This document shows, one piece after another, positions 1 to 10,600 of a stretch of 64,000 nucleotides of DNA. The stretch covers positions 714,276 through 778,275 of the forward strand of contig NW_017804476.1 of NCBI RefSeq assembly GCF_001625305.1, in the 5' to 3' direction. The notes beneath the pieces are model-generated. The model did no database searches. It worked only from the letters and a program-made list of their open reading frames with translations, and was not told where the DNA came from. This DNA comes from Branchiostoma belcheri (Eukaryota > Chordata > Leptocardii > Amphioxiformes > Branchiostomatidae). Position 1 is the stretch's first letter. The number at the start of each line of letters is the position of its first letter. A program made the position numbers and the translations under genes.

Positions 1-21
1 ATTCTCATCCTCACTCACCAC
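1..21 (-). CDS. ICE2: ICE2 exon 7 (partial, cut by window edge)
   Basis: After a CTGTAG acceptor at 22-23 the sequence reads VVSEDEN in phase 0, a plausible counterpart of the LVSRYHP region in human NARG2. Too short to be certain. Confidence 0.4.
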
Positions 22-3000
22 CTACAGAGATTAGATGTCTGAGTTAAAAATACTTCTTTGAATCTTTTTTGAAAGAATACCAGCTAATCACCCTGATGTC
101 ATGAACCAATTGGGTGATTTGCCTTCCAATAATTTTCATGTGTTCAAATAAGTTGTATGTATATACAAATGCTCATAGAGTATTGTTCTCTGATAAAACA
201 TTGGCAAATTCTCTAAAATTGCAAAATATTGTCTATCACACGTCTCATAATACAATAGATATCTTCTCATAACAAAAACCTTTTGTGAGGTGTTTTTGTC
301 AACTTTTGCTGGGATGTTGACTGGTTTGTGATCCACGATCTCTTCATACGAAGGCAGGACCTTGGCGGTTTCATTGGCTTTGGGAAGTTTCAGTCCAGGA
401 ACAGAGCCCTATAAAAGAAAACAGCTTCAGGTGAGAGGATTTAAAGTTTTATTATATTATAAGACCACACTGACATAATTCTATGGATGACATCCTCTGA
501 AGACCCCAAAAGTAGTGTACACGGGCGAATTAAAAAAAAAATTCCGGGCAAAAAAATGTTGCTAAACCACAGGAATACAAAGCTGGTATATTGTGAATTT
601 GCGGTAATACATATTAGCAACTTTAACGACAAGCTGGCACATGCTGGCATTTTGCAGCGTTTATAAGTTGGCACTGTACTGAATTCTTGAGTTCCGTGGA
701 GCGTCAGCAGCCTGGGTGCCATCCGATGTAGCTACCGCTGGCTCCTTATTGTTGCTAGCTACCATGGACTACGGAGGTTGGCACCCAGACCAGAGCCTCA
801 TTGGACTGGTGTTTGTTTTTGTGGAGAACAGGCAAAAATCAATGTGCACGTGGATGTCATCTATAAAATTAAATATGGCCTAACCTGTTAACATTACCTG
901 ATTGAAGTGCCAGCAAAGCTTTCTTTTTTCTAACCTACATAGCAAAAAAATGGGAAACAAGAAAACTGACCATTTCCAGCAGTGTTTTGACATGTCTCAT
1001 GACAGGGTCTGTTTTGAAGCCCACAGTGGAGATGCCCACTGTCTGGTAAACCTTGTAAAACTGGGGGTAGCCCATCATTGGTATGCTTCTGTTGTTTGCT
1101 GTAAGAACTTCCTGTAAGAAAAAAGAACAGATGTATGTTGTTCAGATAAAAAATTATTGAAGTCATTGTACATATATTGTCGTTTATAGCTCTTGACATA
1201 ATATGCCTAAAGATCAGTCTTTTCAAGTCTAAAGTACAGTGTATTGAAGTTGTGTTGATCATGTGTATACATGATGTAGTAAAACAACACAGAAATCCAG
1301 TAACGAATTCCTTACAATGTTAACTCACAGTACACTGACTGGCTTGTTTGTTTTGCATAACCAGTAAACCACCTTCAGGCGTAACACACCAGTTTTGTAC
1401 ATGTAACTACAAGCTGCGGCACACCGGACTATGTGGTTTGAAGTAAAATTTAACCACTCACATAGGAAAGTTCCTCTACTCTTTTCGACAAGTGCGGTGA
1501 GTTCTTTAACGTGCGTGGGGCGTGGCTCTCCCCAAACACGGGACCTCCATTTAACGGTTAACCGAAGCTGAGGTACTCATTTACACCTGAGTGAAGTGAG
1601 GAAAGTCGTGTAAAGTGCCTTTCCCAAGGGCACAAGATCGGTGACATGGTAGGATTTTGAACCCAGGACCTGTTCGTACTGAGCTGAACACACTACCATT
1701 TATGCCACACAACCGAGCAACGTCTTTACAATCCCAACGCGCTGACTTACCTGTATGTATTTTTTGGCCTGTGGCTGCATGAAGCTATAGTCTTGGGGAC
1801 TCTGTGTGGCTACAAACTCCAGGTACCGCATAAACTCCTCCTGTTCAGGGCCTACCTTCATCTGTAAATCCTGAAAAACCATCCGGATAAACATTTTGAG
1901 TTACCAACCATGTAGAAGAATTTTAAAAAAATATTATGCCTATGAGACAGTTGGACTTGGTTGAATTGGAGCTTTAGCTTGAACAATAAGAAAGAAATAG
2001 TCTCTACTGTCTTGGAAAGACAAAGATAATTTTTTTATTCCAAGAAAACCCTATTCGTCAGTATATCTTGATTATGTCCTCAAACTTAGCCAGTTTACGA
2101 AATACATTTACGAAATACATGTACTGTTACCCTTACCAGCATGACTCATGCTGGTAAGGGTAACAGTACATGTATTTCGTAAATGTATTTCGTAGACTCT
2201 GACTAGGCAGAACGTACTGCGCCTGTGCAAAACGCCAATTTTTTGTTGGATGTTTGGTCACTGTTGCATCAGAATTTTGCCTGTTGCACACGGTATCTTT
2301 TCCAACACAATATTTGGAAACTACAGACAGGATATTAACCTTATATAAGTGAGTAGGACCTTATATGAGACATTCTGCCAAAGTTCTATGTGCAATACAT
2401 AACGGGTTTTGTGCAGGTGCAGTGCGTTCTGCTGACGTGCTACCCTTACCCTAAATTGTTGTATTTCCCTCATTTCTATTGGCCCTGGTGGTCGCGCTGG
2501 GTTGTAAAACTGGTATTTCCTGAACAGCTCCATGTAGGTCTTCTGTTCTCCGTGCATCAGTGTAGACAGCCGAGGGAACGGGATACGGGGTACAGGGTAG
2601 GAGGACGGGGGCTTCCCTAAAACGTTCAGTGCTGGGGGTTTAATGTTCGCACTTGTGACTGCAGGTTTCTTGGTAGCACTCGTGGCTGGAGGTTTTGAAG
2701 CAGCACTGGGCTGCTGAACTGCAGTCGCCTGGACATTCTGAACTTCTGCTTGTGTTGGAATCCTCTCTGAAGTTTCTGCAGCCTCTCTTCGCAATCTACA
2801 ATAATTTGAAGAAGATCAGTCAAAATAAGACTCAGTGATAACATCAGTGACTGCATGCATACATTATGTAGATATGGAAGCAGAAGTAGGGATGCCTCAA
2901 AGGCATTCAGTGCAACTTTTTCGGGCTTGGAAATCTGATTTTTCAGCCAATTTTCTACCAATTTATCTACATACTGAATTGAAATCACACTATTCCAATG

Positions 3001-4177
3001 TATATTGACTCTCATGGAGCAAAAATTCACAAACTTCTGACGGAAAATGGTTACTGGAAGGGCCCTTGGAAGATTTTTAGGGTACCACCCAGAAAATAAA
3101 TGACTCATCTAGGGGCTTGTTTCTGTAGTTCTAAAAGCTCAAAGTATGAATATACTGACTCAGATGTGACTTATTCAGACTATTTTCAGTTTTGCTGTGC
3201 TGAAATCGCAGTTAGTGCGTGAGTGCGTGCGTGAGTGAGTGCGTGAGTGAGTGAGTGAGTGAGTGAGTGAGTGAGTGAGTGAGTGAGTGAGTGAGTGAGT
3301 GAGTGAGTGAGTGAGTGAGTGAGTGAGTGAGTGAGTGAGTGAGTGAGTGAGAGTGACACTCAAACCTGGGACCTGTTGGTTCTGAGTCAAGCACTCTGCC
3401 GTTGCGCCACACAACCCCACTCAGAAAGGCGTCTTACCTTTCTTTCACCTCAGGAGGGAGTGAATCCTCCAGGACCTCAGTAAAGGTAGGAGCGATGGAA
3501 AACTGGTTATATCTGGTCTCAGTGAAGAAAGACTGGCGTCCATTGAGCAGGGGGGCATCCCTGAAAAAAAAAAAACATCAGTTGGTACCTTAACGAGGGT
3601 CTGCATGGGGGATATATAGTAGAGGGGATTCATTCCTCAAGCTACCGACATCTTGCACACGCAGTCGTCCCTTAGAGGGGATTCATTCCTCAAGCTACCG
3701 ACATCTTGCACACGCAGTCGTCCCTTGGGGTCTGCATGGGGGGATCCTTGCTGAAGGGCTGTCAAGGCTTATAAGAGGGCCTGCATGGGGGGGGTAGTGA
3801 TTACGAATTATGTAAACTTTTTACTGCAGATTACAAACTACGTTAAATTCTCAGAGCTGATTTACAACAGTTACGCGTGATACAGCTGAATACAGCTGAC
3901 GTATTGCAATTATGTTTTTGGCGGCCTACGGATTACGAAGACTACAAAGGCCTGATTATGCCTTACGAAAAAGGGCATGCAGGCCCTCTTATAAATCAAA
4001 AATACTTGTATAATGGTAAATTCAGGCAGGTTCAGTTTCTGGATAACAAATGATTGCTGATTTTGTGATGCATACGCATGATCTGACCAAGGACATTCTG
4101 ACCTGTTCAATTACGTTATATGCGATTATTTTCTGTCTTTGATCTATCAAGTATCACACTCACCAGTTGAGCTCCAT
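1..4177 (-). CDS. ICE2: ICE2 (NARG2), little elongation complex subunit 2; N-terminal part of gene
   Basis: ICE2 is a subunit of the little elongation complex, which drives RNA polymerase II transcription of small nuclear RNA genes. The model reads leftward as 4177-4164, 3560-3438, 2795-2450, 1870-1751, 1111-971, 408-280 and 21-1 (partial), with every junction in phase. Family hallmarks recognised from memory are the LNWD start, the PRIPFPRLS block followed by EQKTYMELFRKYQF, and the QDYSFMQPQAKKYIQ segment, matching the order in human NARG2. The start ATG at 4177-4175 was chosen because its 14-bp coding exon joins the next exon to give LNWD. Only the N-terminal ~270 residues are in the window. 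The gene is divergent from TRA2. The last two exon borders are the weakest part; the rest is firm. Confidence 0.85.
280..408 (-). CDS. ICE2: ICE2 exon 6 (3' border uncertain)
   Basis: Acceptor TTTTATAG is clear; the exon encodes GSVPGLKLPKANETAKVLPS and on to VDKNTSQK. The donor at 279 (GTTTTT) is weak. Reading on gives an open frame to a stop at 136-138, so the right-hand limit could be different. The following candidate exon at 1-21 joins in phase. Confidence 0.6.
463..880. mobile_element. Harbinger-like MITE, family 2 copy
   Basis: The ends are GACCACAC and ATGGCC with TAA on both sides (460-462 and 881-883). Subterminal bases TCTATGGATGACATCC recur inverted near the right end as GGATGTCATCTATA. 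Same family as 56301-56732. Lies in an ICE2 intron. A 3-bp TWA duplication is typical of PIF/Harbinger. Confidence 0.6.
971..1111 (-). CDS. ICE2: ICE2 exon 5
   Basis: A 141-bp, phase-0 exon encoding EVLTANNRSIPMMGYPQFYK and onward to HVKTLLEM. The donor GTCAGT is not consensus, but the next exon continues in frame with GSVPGLKLP, mirroring human LLALGSV. Confidence 0.8.
1335..1727 (-). mobile_element. tRNA-derived SINE, reverse orientation
   Basis: Shares with the copy at 63556-63872 a tRNA-like head (GAACCCAGGACCTG on this strand), the body TAAAGTGCCTTTCCCAAGGG, and the tail that starts near TTTGCATAACCAGTAAACC. It lies in the ICE2 intron between exons 4 and 5. Confidence 0.7.
1751..1870 (-). 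CDS. ICE2: ICE2 exon 4
   Basis: A 120-bp, phase-0 exon encoding DLQMKVGPEQEEFMRYLEF and QDYSFMQPQAKKYIQ, corresponding to the human segment ending AQDYNMLSDDARLFTEK. Acceptor TTTTTCAG, donor GTAAGT. Confidence 0.9.
2096..2194. repeat. Perfect 99-bp palindrome
   Basis: Arms 2096-2144 and 2146-2194 are exact reverse complements separated by one base (2145). Each arm itself contains two copies of ACGAAATACAT. It lies in ICE2 intron 3. Confidence 0.95.
2450..2795 (-). CDS. ICE2: ICE2 exon 3 (conserved PRIPFPRLS block)
   Basis: This 346-bp exon encodes a low-complexity Ala/Pro/Lys-rich stretch, then the conserved VPRIPFPRLS block and EQKTYMELFRKYQF, the best family signature in the window. The donor is GTAAGG after AATTTAGG. 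It ends in phase 0. Confidence 0.9.
3216..3352. repeat. (TGAG)n microsatellite
   Basis: About 30 tandem TGAG units with a few TGCG variants at the left. On the minus strand it reads as an artificial LTHS-repeat frame. It is intronic in ICE2, followed at 3356-3418 by a fragment of a tRNA-like SINE head. Confidence 0.95.
3438..3560 (-). CDS. ICE2: ICE2 exon 2
   Basis: Acceptor is a T-run followed by CAG, donor GTAAGA. It encodes DAPLLNGRQSFFTETRYNQF and on to PPEVKE, resembling the NGLKTFFSRENY region of human NARG2. 123 bp; enters and leaves after codon base 2. Confidence 0.85.
3621..3726. repeat. 53-bp tandem duplication
   Basis: Two adjacent copies (3621-3673 and 3674-3726) starting AGAGGGGATTCATTCC and ending GTCGTCCCTT. 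Intronic in ICE2. Confidence 0.9.
4164..4177 (-). CDS. ICE2: ICE2 exon 1 (coding part, MELNW)
   Basis: Fourteen coding bases encode MELN plus two bases of W, followed by a strong GTGAGT donor. The WD junction with exon 2 recreates the LNWD seen near the start of vertebrate NARG2, which supports this very short exon. Confidence 0.75.
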
Positions 4178-4595
4178 GACAGAGGCTTAGAGTATACTTT
4201 AAAACAGTATCTTGTGGACACACACCTTGACCATCAACAAACTTCATCACACATGCTCCTCAAATTAGGAGCACTCCACTTTAGCATAGGGATGGCATAA
4301 AGTTAAGAAGAAGAAAGTTTGTCTTATCACCAGTACAGAGCAAATACATGAATTTTATGACTTAAAAATGATTTAGCTACTTTATAAGTATCACAAATAT
4401 GATAATTTAGGACCCATGTGCCTTATAATACCATATACTTTGACAAAATTATTCCCCCTATTAGTTATTTATGAAATAGTCCAGCTTTCATTTCCCTTCA
4501 TGCACTGCGGTAGAGAAGGCGGTCGCCATTTTGTGGAGGTGTGAGATCTGAACAATCGCGAAAATTCGGGGAAAATTCCACCAGAAACAGCCAAC
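4178..4595. promoter_or_regulatory. Shared ICE2/TRA2 intergenic promoter region
   Basis: The 418 bp between the two divergent start codons must hold the 5' leaders and probably both promoters. A CGCCATTTTG motif at about 4526-4535 matches the YY1 consensus in reverse, a common element just downstream of start sites. No TATA box is obvious at an expected distance. The role is inferred from position. Confidence 0.6.
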
Positions 4596-4631
4596 ATGAG
4601 CGACACTAACGGCGAATACGAAGAGCGGAGG
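4596..4631 (+). CDS. TRA2: TRA2 exon 1 (coding part)
   Basis: Encodes [12 protein letters not shown]; the MSD start matches vertebrate TRA2. Donor GTAAGA at 4632, phase 0. Confidence 0.9.
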
Positions 4632-7600
4632 GTAAGATCGACCTCCCCTGGTCATTTCATGGCGATCCTGTCGTTCTTTGACGTGAAATTTCTTGACTGA
4701 AACTATTCTACCATTTTGCTACTCTTGCTGGTGCATGAAAGACGCTTGATAATTTTTACATGTTCGTACGTGTGTGTAGATGATTTCTTTGACACGGTTT
4801 ACTGTTCTCAGACAGATATCCAAGTGCTCCTTTTTGCAATTTCTAAGATAATAATTCACAAATATGTTTGCAACAAAGTTATCCAGCACAATTATATACT
4901 GCGTAGATTGTTTAGCATGTAAAATTTATGTATATTCCTCTCACATAATTGTCAGACAGTTGTTATGCTGTGATTTTTCGCCAGTGTTCTGATACTAGGG
5001 CTTTGTTCTTGCCACACCTACTCTAATCCAAGCTCTCCTAGCACCGACTGGTTAGTCCACTTATGGTAATGCGACGTGATCTTGCACGTCGCACAAATAT
5101 TTTGTCTGCGTGTTTCTGGAGCTGACCTAGCCGTGGCGACTCTTGACTCGGGCTTACATTGCATTACCCTCAGCAAGAGTCGTGGAAAGATCCATTGGCA
5201 GAACTGCACATTTCCCGTTGGCTGCTCGATGCTCCGTTTTTGACCCGGTTTTTTGCTGTCCCGAGCTTCCCTACAATATAACTCCACAATTGGCCGGGTT
5301 GCCGATGTTCAGATCGGCCTAAATATTCCACAGCGCGACGGGAAAGTACTAAAATAGCTAGTCGGTACATCCGCGCCGCCATTTTTGATATAGTCCGGAA
5401 TGTCCGCTACCGCCGTCGGGAACGCTCGGTAGCGCCACGATTACCGAAGCGGGACCGAAAACTCTCCGATCATAACCGGAAAGCCTGCCGAGCGTTCCCG
5501 ACGGCGGTAGCGGACATTCCGGACTATATCCAAAATGGCGGCGCGGATGTACCGACTAGCTATTTTAGTACTTTCCCGTCGCGCTGTGGAATATTTAGGC
5601 CGATCTGAACATCGGCAACCCGGCCAATTGAGGCTTGAGTTTCAGTATCAAACTTAAACTGACTGAAAAGGACAAAGAAATTTCCTATTCTATTTATATT
5701 TCACCTATGCTATAGTATGATGTCATTGCTAGTAAAATTATGGAGACAATAATTCATTTAATTTTCAATCAATCTCATTTCAACTTTCTGTAATGTAGAA
5801 TGCAGTCAAGCTGATTTTTGCATGTACACGTATCATTATATGATACATTATATGTAAGCCCGAGTCAAGAGTCGCCACGGCTAGAGCTGACCCAATGGCC
5901 CAGTTTAAAAATTATGCAGGGTGATTCATTCAACAAAGATATATCATTATATGATCTGGAAAGTATCATATAATGATACGTGTACATGCAAAAATCAGCT
6001 TGACTGCATTCTACATTACAGAAAGTTGAAATGAGATTGATTGAAAATTAAATGAATTATTGTCTCCATAATTTTACTAGCAATGACATCATACTATAGC
6101 ATAGGTGAAATATAAATAGAATAGGAAATTTCTTTGTCCTTTTCAGTCAGTTTAAGTTTGATACTGAAACTCAAGCCTCAATAGCCAGTAGTACCCAACA
6201 CTGTAGGCCTGGGCCAGTGCATGTTGTACACACAAAGGAACATTTATAGAACTTTGAGGGAATGTTTGCTTACTGTAATAGCCCAGAACTGTACTGTCCT
6301 CATTTTGGGTGGCCTACCTACTGTATGTAACCTACTTCTGAAATGTAGGTCATGTCACTCAAATGAGGTTTTGATAGACTATAGGCTAAACAACACAAAA
6401 ACATCTTGATCTACTCCTACTTATTGAGTAAAGTAGCTCTTAGGTCATTGCATCAAAGAAAATGACTGTCTATATAATATCATAACCTAACTTATCAAGT
6501 ATGACTTGTGGCTTTACTAAGTTTTAGATAAGACAGTGGTTCATTGTGTCTTAAAATTCCAAGCGCCACACTGAATGTGTTCTGGGCATGGGTGGGGTTT
6601 GGTAGTTTTGCCGGTCAAACATTCTTGTAAGATACTTATAGTGAAAGATACATTTAACTTCTATTCCAACTGTTTTCTGTATCATCTGAAAAGATAAAGT
6701 CAATGGATGCACCTCCCTACATGTAGCTTCTGGTCAGTGTGTTATTTTATGAATATCTCAGTGTTTTTTTCTCCTGTTCATTTGCAAATCCAAGAAACGA
6801 AAAATTTATGTACTCTGACTGCTCTCAGTGAAAAATTTCTTGTAATGTCAGTCTTCTCACAAAAATTTAGAGTAGATGGCTGAAATGAAAATGTAGCAGG
6901 CGAGCCATGAAGGGGTTTATAATGGAGACTACAATATTTTTCTTACATTTACACGAAAGTAGACGGCGCAAAAATTTGAGTAGGCGGTGATTTTCGCCTG
7001 TGGCTGGGTTATTCTTTATGGGTCAAAGTGAGTCCGTTTTTTAGATGGTTGAGATGAATGCCTGTTTCGTAACGTGACTTATATTTTTATACAGGAGAGC
7101 ACTGGTAGACGATCCAAGGGATCTGCACCGAGATCTGCGTCCCGTTCAGCCTCGCGATCCCGATCTCCCAGCGGATCTAACCGCTCGTACTCCCGTTCTC
7201 CATCCGCTCGCGCCGCGTCGAGATCCCCTTCGCGATCACGGTCACGATCAGCCTCCAGATCTCCGAGGTGAGTTTAAAATGAGATGAACCAAACTGTTGG
7301 ATGGACCAAGAATGGTTTTAGGGGGTCTAACCCTTCCCTATGATCATTACTGGTCTATCCCCTTTAATATAGACTGTGAACCAAGAGCTTTTGAATAAAC
7401 AAATACAATTGCCCCATACGTGTTATGAAGAACTATTGCACGACAATTCTACATGATACAAAATTTAAAGTATGGCAACAACTTTATATGTGAAACTATG
7501 TAATGCTATTTTCTTATCACTGTAATATGCATTCTTGTAACAACATTGCTGTTTCAATCAAAACCTTTTCTTCTTGGACCAGTAGGAGTAAAGATTTCAC

Positions 7601-10600
7601 TTTTCATGTATATAAATGTATTATGGTACATGTGGTCAGGTATGACAGAAATCTTTTCCCATAACTCTTTCTAGCCCACGCAAGCATTCCAGGGCCTCCA
7701 GATCCCGTTCTCGCTCGCGCTCGTATGACCGCCGCCGGCGCTACAGTCGCTCTCGATCCAGGTCCAGGTCTCGTAGGAGATACAGGTAAACCACGTTCCC
7801 TCATAGCCTCTGCCATCTTGTACACCTGTCCTCTCTGCTAGCAAACCACGGTCAGACTCAAAGTTGTAGTTATGTTTACCTTCTTTTTTTTTTTAATCCA
7901 ATTTTACCATCATTTTTCCCCAAAACGGGGGTTAGACGTGCTTGCATCAAATGCAAGTCTTTTTTCACAGAAGGAAAACGTATTGTTCAGTTTCTTCTTC
8001 TGTTCCAAACACACAAGGTCAATGACCTATACCAGATGTCTTTTTAATAGTTATTGCACTCCTATGTACTGCTCCCAGATATGGGCAGATTATATTTATA
8101 GTGTGGGCATGATATCTAGATTGCGAGTGGCGTACCACAGCGCCTTGAAGCTTTTACTCTCTGTAAGCAGAAGCACTAGCAACAGCCAGTTGCTAGACGA
8201 AGGAAACAATTTTGTCACTCGGCTACTTCATAGTGACAATACGATCATCTCTACGCTAGTTCACTCTGACGGCTACTACCTCAGCTCATTCTGGAGGCAT
8301 TACATTAACCTAGTTTTTAAGTAGTTTATTTTCTTTAAATTAGGTATAGCTAGATTATCGAGGTTTTATTTATTGTGTTTGTTACAACGCCTCCATTTAT
8401 TTTTGTCTGTCTGTTCGCAATGTGATATGGGCCAGGGGCCTGAATTAAAGAATAAATAAAATAAAAATAGATGTCTGTCACCATGGTAACTGGTGCTGTG
8501 GCAGATACCCTGTGGTGTTGGGTTACATTATGGTGCAAGTTGCAGGACAGAGTTAGAATTGTGTCACAACATATGACTGTTGAGTAAGAATAAACAGAAC
8601 AGTAGTTTTTTAGGATATACCATGTGTAGGTAAACATGCTGCATTTGCTTTGCAAATGTTGCCTCTCTAGTTTTAGTTTTATATGATAGTAAGATATGAA
8701 ATGAAAAAGTGACAGGTCTTGTAGAACTAGTTTTGTTGAGTAACATTTTCATCATTGCTTATTATCAAAATGAATGAATACCTAGAGTGGCTTTTGAAGT
8801 ACACTGTATTTGTTTTTATTGTGGTGTTCATGAATCAACTGACATGTTTTTTTTATATTTCTGTGCACAACAGATCTCGCAGCAGAAGGTTAGTACTGTT
8901 TGTTTTTTGTTTGCGTTTTTAAACCATGAAGTGACATGCTATATGTGCTATAGAGTGTTTATCTGTAGATGTCCTTTTCTTTTAATTTTGAGCTGTAAGA
9001 TGGTCATGCTTGGTCTATGTTGGATTTTAACTGGTTTGACTTACGTTCCTACAGTCCACGCCGCAGCAGTTACTATGGCAGCAGCTACGGAGGCAGCCGC
9101 TACCGGCGCAGCCACAGCCGGTCCCCCATGTCTAACCGCCGCAGACATGTCGGCAGCAGGGTGAGTCTGCACAGGGAAAAGTAACATGGCTGCTGATTGG
9201 TTCCTCTCCCGTGGCCTAGTGGTTTGCAAATTCTCAAGGTCCATAACAAGATTTTAACAGGGGGACCAAACCAAGACATAAAAAGCTCTCTGCCACCAAA
9301 ATACCAAACTGATAGCATGTCCAGAACAAAAGATTTTTAAAAAATGGAACGTGTGCTGCACTACCAAGTTCAGCCACCAGGAGGCCCACATTTGACCTTT
9401 GTCATGACCCATGTTAACAGTGTATCCTGCTAACCAGATATATGAAGAAACACACACAAACACACACAGACCAAAAACAATACCTCCATTTTTCATGGAG
9501 GTAATAAAGCAGATATTTCACAACACTGGTCTTGTTCAACTATTGCAGAACCAGAATGATTTACTTGGCAATATTTCAGTAGTTCTTCTCTTACTAGTAC
9601 TGTTGTCAGGGCAAGAATGACTAGCTGCACTTCACACGAGCTCTGCTAGGTGGCATTGCAGTGCAGTTCCAAACATCACTAACTTAAAGCCCATCTCAGT
9701 TCATAACTGGAGTATTCCAACAAAATACTGTGCTGTCCATGTATGCACTAAAACTATTCAAGGATAAATTAGCTTTTGTTTGGAGTAAAATGTTGATAGG
9801 AAAGCTAAAGAGAGCCCATTTTTCCTTGTCTCTGATATTTTTGTCTCTGTTAATCAGCCAATGGCTTTTTGTTAAACAGAATTTGTGTGATCACACAGGA
9901 AAATCCAACAACCGGCGCCTGCCTGGGTGTCTTTGGACTGAGTCTGTACACCTCGGAGAGGGATCTTCGTGAAGTCTTCTCCCGCTATGGCCCACTGCAG
10001 GAAGTACAAGTTGTCTACGACCAAAAGGTGTCTACGAATCCTCTTTTTTTTTCCTATTGAAGGAAGTGTTTGTGATTTTTGTCAAGCTTTTTTCCTTGGT
10101 GGTAAAAAAATGGCATTTCTTCAAAGCCCTTTCAATACAACGATATCTTAAATGCACAATATAACAAGTAGAAGCTACTTCTTCGTTTATGTGGCGTCTG
10201 TGTGGTGTAGTGGATAGAGCGTCCGACTGTCAAGCAAGAAGACCCAGGTTCAATCCCGGGGTTGGACCCAGACATGTCCGGACATGGGCACATGCACCCA
10301 GACGCTGTGCCCTTGGGAAAGGCACTTAACACGCATTTCCCCCCTCAGTTTAGAGGGATCCTGGGCCCTACTAGAGTTTGGGTTGGCGTTAGGAAGAGCA
10401 TCCAGCCGTAAAAATCCTGCTTCAAAAAAAGACTTGTACTTGGTGCAAGCACGTCTAACCCCCAGTTGGGGAAAAGTGACGTTAAATTTGGTTAAAAAAA
10501 AAAAGTGAATACATCACATTTTGCTAGTTTAGTAAGGACCATGCCAGTTGTAACCAGAAAAATACTTTCATGAAGGTTCATCTGTGTTGGTAGTTACATT

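Noticed and set aside
3175..3420. Long minus-strand frames made of LTHS repeats
   Set aside because: They are translations of a TGAG microsatellite in an intron.
7872..8324. 150-residue plus-strand frame as a host gene
   Set aside because: It is repeat sequence joined to a truncated LINE reverse-transcriptase end.
10193..10270. Genuine tRNA gene
   Set aside because: A and B boxes exist but the cloverleaf stems are not maintained and a SINE body follows.
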